Origin: Zea mays
Taxonomy: Eukaryota > Streptophyta > Magnoliopsida > Poales > Poaceae
Assembly: GCF_902167145.1 (NCBI RefSeq)
Contig: NC_050099.1
Coordinates: forward strand, 243,796,588 to 243,860,587
DNA: 64,000 bases
Reading direction: 5' to 3'
The notes beneath the pieces were generated by a model. The model did no database searches and had not been told where the DNA came from. It worked only from the letters and a program-made list of their open reading frames with translations. The number at the start of each line of letters is the position of its first letter. Position 1 is the first letter of the stretch. The position numbers were made by a program, and so were the translations under genes. Shown piece by piece: positions 55,819-64,000 of this stretch.

Positions 55819-56551
55819 CTACCCTATATATATATATATATCTTGTTTAAATGAAATATTTATCCAAATACAATCTAAACCTATAGATTTCCATATCTTG
55901 CCAAAAGAGTCATCCGGGACCAGGTCAGTATCAGTACACGTACCGATATTCAGCGTGCCTCCGGATCGAGACAAAATAACACACAACAATGCGCTCCTAT
56001 GCTGCCTTCTTGGCCTGCAATGTTGGCCTGATCACGATTGTATTTTATATTTTAAATTATTAATATATATTTAACATATTTATACTTTATATAACACAAA
56101 TGAAGGTGTGAGCTACGCGATAGAAGACAAAGTTTTCCTTGCCGAAGGACCATTTCGGTTTATTCCCATAATTTATTTCGCTGGAGCTTGCATGCTCATA
56201 CGCATCTGCATGAACCGTTGTATAGGCAACTCCTGCATTAATATTAGTAAAAAAAAATTAGAATCGTAAGAAAAAAGGTTTCCGTTCCAGAGTGTCAACA
56301 CCGGTTTCTCTAAAACCATCATTAACGTAAATATCAGTTCATATTGTTGCGGTCCCGTGGAAGGCATTGGACGAGAGAACAATAAAATAGAAAATTTTCA
56401 TTATTCATAAACACCTTTTACAAAAAAAATCGCCAACATAAAAAAATACAAAAAATACTCGATTCAGGATAATGTTTTAGTCTCGAAATTAGAAAACATT
56501 TTTTTTGAAATAAAAGAAATCAAGAATAGTCTCGACACTGAGGCCCATAAA
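55819..56551. other. AT-rich intergenic spacer, no gene
   Basis: Begins with the (TA)n run at 55823-55843. The rest shows only short frames without known motifs. Confidence 0.45.
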
Positions 56552-56864
56552 GGGTGTGTTTGGTTTGACTTTTGGCTTTTGGCTTTTGCCCCCTAAAAGC
56601 CAAAAGCCAACCAAAGGGTTAGATCTAGGAAGCAGCTTTTTCTAAAAGCTGGCTTTCTCACAGTGCAAATCTGAAAGCACTCCTGAACCTGCTTTTAGTG
56701 GCTTTTCGAATGGAACTGTGAAAACATATATCGAAGAACTTTTAACGACTTTTAGTGGTTTCCACCAAACAGTTTTTAGCTTTTTAACGGCTTACAGCCT
56801 ACATCAGCTTTTTTCACAGCCCACAGCAACTTTTTTCACAGCCACAGCCCAACCAAACAGACCC
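56552..56864. mobile_element. MITE with GGGT.TGTTTGGTT ends, 313 bp
   Basis: Left end GGGTGTGTTTGGTTTG, right end (other strand) GGGTCTGTTTGGTTGGG. Inside, AAAAGC/GCTTTT motifs are repeated in both orientations. AAA on both sides may be the duplication. Lies about 220 bp upstream of the SmF start codon. Confidence 0.65.
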
Positions 56865-57086
56865 AAAGTTACTAAACGGGCTGAAGCCAAAAGGGCCAAC
56901 CCAACTACTTTCTGGCGGCGGTTCGTCCCTGATCTCCAGGAGGTCCCTGTACCCCGCTTGGGCTCTCCTAAACCCTAATCGTGACCGCCGCGCCAGCGCC
57001 AGGAACTGTAGTTTCGTCCTCGCGGCCTTCTCTCCCTCCAGTCGAACCGCGCCGACGAGCGACGACAACTGCTGCTGCATTCTTCA

Positions 57087-59418
57087 ATGGCGGTACGCTC
57101 TTCTGACTTCCAGCGGATCTCTCGATGTCGCTTCTCTAGACGATTTACGGACCGAATCTGTTCGCACTTACTTGTTAGGCCGTACTACCCAAAGTTTAAC
57201 CAAAAGCACTTCGCGTGGAGTTTGAATATGGGTATGGGGATGTGTAAGCTGCTGGAGATAGCCTTAGTCATTGTGTGATTTTGCGTCGCCGGCTGTTCTT
57301 TTTCACGCTTCCTATCTGTCAACCGTCTGAAATCGACTTCGGTGTCAAGCGACGGAAAATTGATGGCGCATCCCAAGCTCACCACTGCCGGCCCTAGAAG
57401 AATAGGGGTAGGTATGGGGACGGCACCGGCGAAGTCGTGGGGACACGAGGAAGCATCGGGAGGCGGGCAGCGCGTCGGGAGGTCGTCTGCTGTAGTTGGG
57501 AGGGCGTTCACAGTTGAGACACTCAGGTCGAATTCCAGCAAGATATAGGTACTAATTAGGTGTGGTGTATGATTTTGACTTTTGAGATACTTGAAGGAAT
57601 CAGCTATGCAATTGGGAAGAGGGGAATTGTGGCAGAGTAATGTTGAAGGCGCATCAGTTTGTAATTATCAGGAGTTTAGAGGTTACAGGGGGAAGTTAAT
57701 TTTCGCCTTGATCTTGTATCATGGTTTTTAAAGCGCCTTAAGAACAGTGTCTTGTATTGAATCCATGTTTGGAATTTATTGACAATAGAATGTTCTCTCT
57801 CTTAATTTTAGGGCATGATTGAACTGTTTTTTGTTTGTGTGGAGTGGCTACAAATTTTATATCGGTGTGGCCAAAAACTGGATTTGGAAACATGACTGGC
57901 CTTTCTATATCTTTTTATGGATGTCGCTGCTTCTGATCTTAGTCATCATTACCTATCAGAAGTTCAGGCCAGTGGTTTCACCTCTACCAGTGTCCAGTAC
58001 CGCTGAAGTATCATATCATATAATAGTCACAACTGTTTCTGTTAGCTTGATCCCAAGGTGCATTAATATTTGCCTTCATGCACAGCTGATTGCTATTTTG
58101 CGTTCCAGTTGAAAATTGCTTGTGATCTTAACATTCTGTGAAAAGCATCAAGTTGTAATGAGCTAAGCAGGGGCATAAGCTGTTGAGCTTGATTCCCTGT
58201 CTTGTTAATTGTTGAATTGCAAAAGTTGGAGGAGAAATTTAATTAACATTTAACAGTAATAATGTAATATACTTGAATAGATAAATGGATAAAAAATACG
58301 CCTGTGTCTCACTGTCTCCTTCAATGATGGGTTAGATCATGATATTTAAAATGTTGACATGTTTATACATCTTTGCCATGAATTATTGGTCTATTTTGAG
58401 TTAAATATTGAGCCACTGGGTGCATCATGTCATGCATGCCATATTTCTATGACGTTCTTTAGTCACTAGACTATTGTAAATGACTTGAAGGCTATCATGT
58501 AGTTGACCAATTGACTTCAGTAATAGTGAACTATGTAAATTCAAATGAAATGAGTCTTGCACTCTTGTTATTTATGTTTGCTAGCTATAATAAAGGAAAA
58601 TCTTATGATACACGTGCTCACCGAGCAACTCTCGTTTTGAGCAGACTGTGCCAGTTAACCCAAAACCTTTCCTGAACAACCTGACGGGGAAGCCTGTAAT
58701 TGTCAAACTCAAGTGGGGTATGGAGTACAAAGGTAATTTATCTTATTTTTGTATCCAGTTTGAACTGGAACATTTTATTTGCCAGATACTGCCCCTGCTC
58801 TTATTCAAACTGAAAAAATTTTATTGTACATTTCCAGGTTATCTTGCTTCAGTGGACTCCTATATGAATCTCCAGGTACTAATTTGACAGTTTAGCTGTT
58901 GTACTGTTAGAGTGATCATCACTAGGGTACTAAATGACATACAAAATTCATTGCTGCCTTATTTTTGTACTGTGCAGCTTGCCAATACTGAGGAGTACAT
59001 TGATGGGCAATTCTCTGGAAACCTGGGAGAGATTCTGATCAGGTAATGTTTCTTGTTCCTTTCTTTCTAGCTTATGTCATGTAGTGCTGTTTTATAATAA
59101 ATCTAGATATAAAACGGGGAACATCTTCATCCTGCTGCCCTACTCTTAACTACTGATACTTAGAAAGTACTATGGTAGCGATGATCAAGTTACATGTGAA
59201 GGAAGGCTTTGGGTTCTTCAAAACTTAAATTTGTGTGAACTTTTTAGAACTGAGATCTTCGGTAGATAGTATTTGACCAAACTATGCCTTCTTGCGTTGC
59301 ATAATCATTTGGCCCTTGTATGATACAATATTATGTTTCTACGTCTACATACAGGTGCAACAACGTTATGTATCTCCGAGGCGTTCCAGAGGATGCAGAG
59401 ATAGAGGATGCAGAGTGA
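57087..59418 (+). CDS. Small nuclear ribonucleoprotein F (SmF), 86 residues
   Basis: Sm-fold protein of the seven-membered ring that binds U1, U2, U4 and U5 snRNAs in spliceosomal snRNPs. Coding exons 57087-57092 (only ATGGCG), 58645-58732, 58838-58875, 58978-59042 and 59355-59418; all are GT-AG and phases close at TGA 59416-59418. The protein begins [20 protein letters not shown]. It has the Sm1 motif ([20 protein letters not shown]) and the Sm2 motif ([13 protein letters not shown]), and an acidic tail EDAEIEDAE, the usual plant length. Intron 1 is about 1.55 kb and holds no gene. A complete and probably working housekeeping gene. Confidence 0.96.
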
Positions 59419-59565
59419 GAAGATGTGAATGTAATTTGATTCTGACATGTATGTTTGAATACGCCGGTGACAACTAGACCTATCGGATCTTTATGTTGTC
59501 ATTCTATTGAATGTGAGGAATATCAGATTTCCTTGAAACAGTTTCTCTTGCCTCATTGCCAACTA

Positions 59566-59652
59566 CCTCCCTCGTTTCAAATTATAGATTTTTTTTAGAT
59601 ACGAAGCTCTATGTCTAGTAAAGCCAAAACGTATAATCTGGAGTGGAGGGAA
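59566..59652. mobile_element. Stowaway-like MITE, 87 bp
   Basis: Inverted ends CCTCCCTCGTTTCAAATTA (left) and the GGAGTGGAGGGAAT end (right) flanked by TA. Lies in the SmF 3' flank. Confidence 0.65.
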
Positions 59653-59853
59653 TATCACGAATTATTTGAATGTGAACTTGCACGATGTGTTAGATGTTAT
59701 ATCAATGCAAAACAATCGGCTCTGGTTGCTGAGATCATAGAAATGAAATTGCTGCTGAGATCATAGAAATGAAATTGCATTGTTGCAAATTATAGCAAAC
59801 TGACGACTTACTACACAGGCATGGTAAAAAAATATTAAATGGATCTAGCTAGC

Positions 59854-60747
59854 TTACAAATGCAAATTGAGGCATGTCATGATACCGAACGCCACAGCTA
59901 CTCCATTCCACCAGCTCGTAGCACTGCGTCCGGCGGGCGATGGAACCTTGGCTGCCATGCCGCCGTGCACGCTAGGAATCGGAATAATTCCTGTCTCACC
60001 TAGCGCCGGCGGAGTATTTGTGAGGTTTGGCGTAGGCACCGGCCTGATCGGGGACGGGACCAGCGGGCCGGAACCAACGAACGGTTCCTGCTGGGGTCCG
60101 GGCGCAGCCACCGGCGCCTGGCCGGGGGGCGCTGCCATGTGCCTCGCCCTTGGCGGCGGGAACGGCTTGGGGACCCTGATGCCCGGCGGGACGACGAAGC
60201 CGCTCACCTGCAGCACGGCGAGGCTGTACGGCTGCGCGGCGACCACCCGCTCGACGGTGGCGTTCCGGAGCCCCGCGGGCGCGGCGGAGGAGACGGTGGC
60301 GCGCCCGTCGCGCCCGGCGTAGACGCGGAGGAAGCCGGTGCCCCGCGGAACGGCGCGCATCACCTGCAGCAGCGTGGTGACCACGGAGCCTCGGCCCGTG
60401 CGCCCGCGCTCCAGCGCGCCCAGCCTGGGCTCGTCGACGTAATCGAGCACGACGTGGAGCGCGAGCAGGTCCGCCAGGAACGAGCGCGGGATGTGGGGCA
60501 GGCCGCCGAACGCCGCGGCGACGGCCGTGTTGTTGGGCGCCAGCACGGTGGCCCTGTCGCGGCTGTTGATGGCGAGCGCGACGCTGGTCTCGGTCAGCAT
60601 GGCGCTGAAGACGCTGAACTCCGGGAAGCCGGCGAGGGTCTTGGTGATGTTGATGGTGCCCGCGCCCCCCTCCCCGTAGCCGGCTCCGAGGCTGGGCGGC
60701 GCCGCGGGGAGGAGGACGGCGAGCAGGGCGAGGAGGAAGGGCGCCAT
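59854..60747 (-). CDS. Fasciclin-like arabinogalactan protein, 297 residues
   Basis: Cell-surface FAS1-domain proteoglycan, likely GPI-anchored, in wall and membrane adhesion. I start at MAPFLLALLAVLLP (60747), a clear signal peptide; the longer open frame upstream crosses the promoter. The single FAS1 domain covers about residues 30-180 (FSVFSAMLTETSVA, TVLAPNNTAVAA, LLALHVVLDYVD, YSLAVLQVSGFVVP). A Pro/Ala-rich segment (190-260, PPGQAPVAAPGP) is suited to arabinogalactan glycosylation. The C-terminus SATSWWNGVAVAFGIMTCL fits a GPI signal. Intronless. A TATA box lies at 60827-60834. Convergent with SmF. Confidence 0.9.
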   Translation of the reverse strand: MAPFLLALLAVLLPAAPPSLGAGYGEGGAGTINITKTLAGFPEFSVFSAMLTETSVALAINSRDRATVLAPNNTAVAAAFGGLPHIPRSFLADLLALHVVLDYVDEPRLGALERGRTGRGSVVTTLLQVMRAVPRGTGFLRVYAGRDGRATVSSAAPAGLRNATVERVVAAQPYSLAVLQVSGFVVPPGIRVPKPFPPPRARHMAAPPGQAPVAAPGPQQEPFVGSGPLVPSPIRPVPTPNLTNTPPALGETGIIPIPSVHGGMAAKVPSPAGRSATSWWNGVAVAFGIMTCLNLHL

Positions 60748-60826
60748 GCGGTGGCAGAGCGCGCGGATGCGGACGAACGTGGTGGCGGTGAGGAGGGGGC
60801 TAAGGCTGGTGAATGAGAGCTCGGCG

Positions 60827-60834
60827 TATATATA
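60827..60834 (-). promoter_or_regulatory. TATA box of the FAS1-domain gene
   Basis: TATATATA (minus strand context GGCTATATATACGCC), 80 bases upstream of the start codon, leaving a leader of about 50 bases. Confidence 0.75.
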
Positions 60835-61059
60835 GCCGTGGATGGGAAGTGAAGCCTGTTGAGGTGGCGGGAAGGGAGTGAGAAGAGGCGTTTGGATGGT
60901 TGGGTGTCTGACCGGTGACCAGTTCATGCGGCGGACACGGATCAGCTGAGCTGAGGGCCCGGAGATCGTAATCTGCGGCTGATGTCTTTGTGTGGGCTGG
61001 GCTGTCACATGAGTGCATGTCACAAACAGGCCCATAATGTTGGAACTTGCAAGTAGCAC

Positions 61060-62990
61060 AGTCGGAACTTGCAGTGAGTGTGTTGTGTTGGGTTTGCAAG
61101 GGTTGTTGCTTGCATGATTAATACAAATATGGATACAGATATAATTGTTTTTTAAAATTTAGAGTCAAATACAGACAACATCAGATATGTTGGATATTCT
61201 CATACCAGCCCTTCTGCATACCAGATATCTAACAAATTAAAATATGTATTGTTCCATATCAAATACTAATGTTTAAAGAGTAAACACAATGCTAACCTCA
61301 TATTGTATTCTAGAGAAAAGCGTTAACCCTAGACGACGACGGTTCGATGTAATCATATTCTAATCTAATCTAATCACCACAACGTGTGACAGATAAACAT
61401 GTCAAAAGCAATGGTGGTCTTCACATCTACTTACTGTTTGTTAATGGGCCAAAGAAAAAACAGGGCCCCGTCAATTTGGGGGCCTTGTGCACAAGCACAA
61501 CTCACACTTGCCCATCGACGGGCCAGCACTAGACTTGTGTAGTAGCTTGCTTTGGGTGACATTAGGGGATAGGATGAAATAGAGGCTTGTAGGGCTTATT
61601 ATTATACTAATTATCTATGTGCTAGTGTTTGTGAAGTTTATAGAAATTTTATAGGGTATTCATATCCTTCTACTCGTCTAAATCCTTTCAAGTGGCTAGA
61701 AGGTGACTATATCCCTTGTTTAAACAATTCTTTAGCTTTAGTACAAATAATTAAACCAACAAAAATCATCACTATCTTTTAGCCTAGAGTTTGATACTGC
61801 GCGCAATGACATTGGTGATGGCCACAATAAGGTCATCATTGTATGAGTAGGAGATCACTTTATGGTTACTATCTACAAGGGAAAGGGTGCTCATAGGAAC
61901 TCCTTGTGAGGATATTATCACTAGGTCATCGATCATGGTCGTGGAGATGATATTAGACTTCCAACTTGACATTTTTAATAATGGTTAGAAGTGTTGAACC
62001 TATAACCTATGCTACCCCAGATGATTCAACCATCAATATCCTTTCATCAATTCATATGTGTTTTAGTTTGGTTGTGGAACATTGTATGATCTTGTGACAT
62101 GTCCAAGATTTTGTGAGTGGTCGGCAGATTTGACGTAAGGACTACTGTGGCTTTATTTGGTGTTTGATGGAGGCCATGTTCACCTGGAGCATCAAAACCA
62201 AGGTCACAACTTGGATAGAACTTGTTATTTTTCAATACAAAAAATGAAATGGAGAGGTTATTTCCGAGGACAATCCAATAGTTGGGCCCCTAGAAGCGTA
62301 TTTAGAATTTTTCTTTTGGATTTAGCCCCCTGTGGGAAAAAACATGGACACAGCTAAAAATAATTTATGTTGTAGTGTTTTTAACAATTACTTTTTTATT
62401 TAAGGAAACATTCCAAATTAATGATCCATGTAACCCATTTTCATACTGATTATCTTCCCTTACCATTAAACAAGTTAAAAAAATGTCTCGAACTCCAACC
62501 GACTTTACGAATAAGCATGTGTTTTGGTTCCAAATAACAAGACTTATTAGATGTGATAATGTAACGTACGTGCAAGCTATATTTGAATAACCTTCGACCT
62601 CCACTCCACCTAAAAAAACAAAGAAACATAGATATATATACATGCACCATACCATACACCCTAGCTAGCTACATTAATTAACCATTAGTTGTAAACTCAG
62701 ATGCATGCACGTAATAGTATATACACATTGTTAGCAACAGGAAAAAGGAATACACATACTACACCAGCATTATATTTTTCCCTCTAGTAATTAATATAAC
62801 AGAGAAGTCTAGCACTAGCTAGCCCAAGTACTAAACACAGTAAAAAGAAAAGGCTGCTAGCCACCCCTAGCTAGAGTGGAACCAACCAAACCCTAGCCTT
62901 TGTTGCTTTCCTCACGCCATGCATCCTTCCCATCTCAGAAACAATACAGCGACGCTATATGCTTTTCCCTGCCCCTTTTACGTGCATGCA
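61060..62990. other. Intergenic stretch, no gene recognised
   Basis: AT-rich with scattered short frames. None has motifs, codon bias or intron pattern that I can support. The part just before 62990 may be 3' UTR of the SPL gene on the minus strand. Confidence 0.45.
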
Positions 62991-62995
62991 TCGCA

Positions 62996-64000
62996 CTAGA
63001 TGAAGTCCACCTCAAAGAAACCGTTGCTGGCCGCCGTTCTGCGCTGATCTGACACCGATCGACGAGCACGACAAGACGTTGCCGCCGTGCTGCTGTTGCT
63101 GCTGGGTCTGCGTCACCAGCGAGGTGATGAAACAGCGATGCTCTTCGTCGTCGTCGTCCCGCCGCCGGCCATGGACCAATAATGAACCCGCCGCTGCATC
63201 AGCACGGAGTCCAGGCTCCCGTCCTTCTCGTGATGCAGCTCGTGATGCAGCGGCGGGGGCGGCGCTGCCAGAGATAGCGCCGTCGGTGCCGCCGCCGTCG
63301 CGCTGCTCGTTATCTGGCCGTTGTCCAGGACGTCGAGGCAGCTGCCGCCGCCGCTGCCGCCATTCGGCGAGATGGCTGCAGCCGTGTTGCTCGCACCTGC
63401 TACTAGCTCGTTGTACGTACAATAATGATGATATTGGGCACGTCAGTACATACGTTGCGGCATACAAAAATAACTTTGCGAATGCATATGGTGCTCGAAG
63501 CATATTGATGCAGCACAAATGGATCTGATGATGCAGCAGGGGTTGCATCATATCAATCTGTATATCGATCTAGTGTGGAGGCACAGGCACTGAGGCAGCT
63601 GCGAATTGATCCCACACACGTACCCGTACGCACACGCGTACGTACGACGAAACTTTGGCGCCGTGCACGTACGCATGATTGCATGTGCAATGCATGTACG
63701 TCAGGTCAGACGATGTGACGATGAAACTGATACTGGTGAAGTAGCATCGAGGTGCATGTGGAGTTAGCTAGCTATAGAATATCTTTGAGTGCAGAGATTA
63801 TATATGCATGCTGATGACATCACAGCTAGATGCATGATCTCGAATGCTTCTTACTCTTGGGGTCATCGTTGTACGAGGTGGTTATGCAAGTATCCGCTTT
63901 CTTTGGCGCCGGCGGTGGCGGCGACGAGTGGTCATTATTGCCCTGTGCGCTGATCGGCTTCCGGCGGCGTCGGTTGTGCTCGGTGAGCCGCTTCCGGCAG
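62996..64000 (-). CDS. SBP-box (SPL) transcription factor, 3' part; frame uncertain
   Basis: Minus strand. The exon running from the window edge to 63855 encodes CRKRLTEHNRRRRKP, the C-terminal end of the SBP DNA-binding domain with its nuclear signal, then a Pro/Ser-rich stretch, ending at A|GTAAGA. A likely acceptor TAGCAG|GTGCGA opens the next exon at 63396, and the junction keeps frame: NTAAAISPNGGSGGG then a Leu/His-rich segment and SLDSVLMQRRVHYWS. That frame ends at TGA 63113-63115. The two other frames downstream also look protein-like (HRCFITSLVTQTQQQQQHGG and, up to TAG 62996-62998, SNGFFEVDFI). Either two indels broke this gene or the exon model is wrong. The SPL subfamily is not assigned, and no miR156 site is seen in the visible part. 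Confidence 0.7.

Noticed and set aside
60139..60816. 225-codon plus-strand ORF opposite the FAS1 gene
   Set aside because: Shadow of the GC-rich minus-strand gene, which has a signal peptide, FAS1 motifs and a TATA box.
59854..61059. Full 401-codon frame as the FAS1 protein
   Set aside because: The first 104 codons cross the TATA box and promoter; the signal peptide begins at 60747.

Overview
The window is plant nuclear DNA and almost certainly from maize or another Zea. It has split plant genes (a CBP60-type gene, an SmF gene, a FAS1/arabinogalactan gene and an SBP-box gene), a Hel1-type Helitron whose ends match the maize pattern, a Sirevirus-type Copia element, two different Gypsy elements, hAT elements and several MITEs, nested in one another. 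Roughly two thirds is transposable element.

Left part (1-31440). A Tat-clade Ty3/Gypsy element (1-9387, its 5' LTR cut by the window edge) abuts what looks like the last exon of a host gene (9390-9515). Next comes a four-level nest. A 227-bp Tourist-like MITE is split (10035-10143 and 30037-30154) by a Helitron (10144-30036). The Helitron carries fragments of at least four host genes: an LRR receptor kinase, ribosomal protein L24, a CYP704-like P450 and, on the minus strand, a cysteine-rich-type receptor kinase. It was itself hit by an 847-bp hAT element (8-bp TSD), a 3397-bp solo LTR (5-bp TSD) and a 9499-bp Sirevirus (5-bp TSD). Subtracting these leaves a Helitron of about 6.1 kb.

Middle (31441-41352). 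A complete CBP60 (calmodulin-binding protein 60) gene on the plus strand reads as seven coding introns and 612 residues. Its third intron holds an internally deleted hAT transposon of about 3 kb. A 375-bp MITE lies downstream.

Right-middle (41353-53186). A young, apparently intact Tekay/Del-type chromovirus with LTRs of about 2.76 kb, 5-bp TSD GTTAC and an unbroken gag-pol ending in a chromodomain. It also carries an extra ORF upstream of gag (44383-45396). The first ten residues of that protein after Met resemble the histone H3 tail, with ARKS at positions 7-10. Both internal ORFs begin exactly at splice-acceptor-like sequences, and the LTR itself contains two exon-like blocks. This is the best candidate in the window for an undescribed system.

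Right part (53187-64000). A hairpin-ended, TA-flanked element with large internal tandem repeats (53567-55818), a MITE, a complete five-exon SmF gene, a Stowaway-like MITE, a FAS1-domain gene on the minus strand, and the 3' part of an SBP-box (SPL) gene on the minus strand that leaves the window.

A theme is the palindrome with half-site CGGAC/GTCCG. It occurs in arrays in the promoters of two unrelated elements (the Tat Gypsy and the Sirevirus) and also inside the Gypsy coding region. All comparisons were made by eye; no alignment or database search was run.
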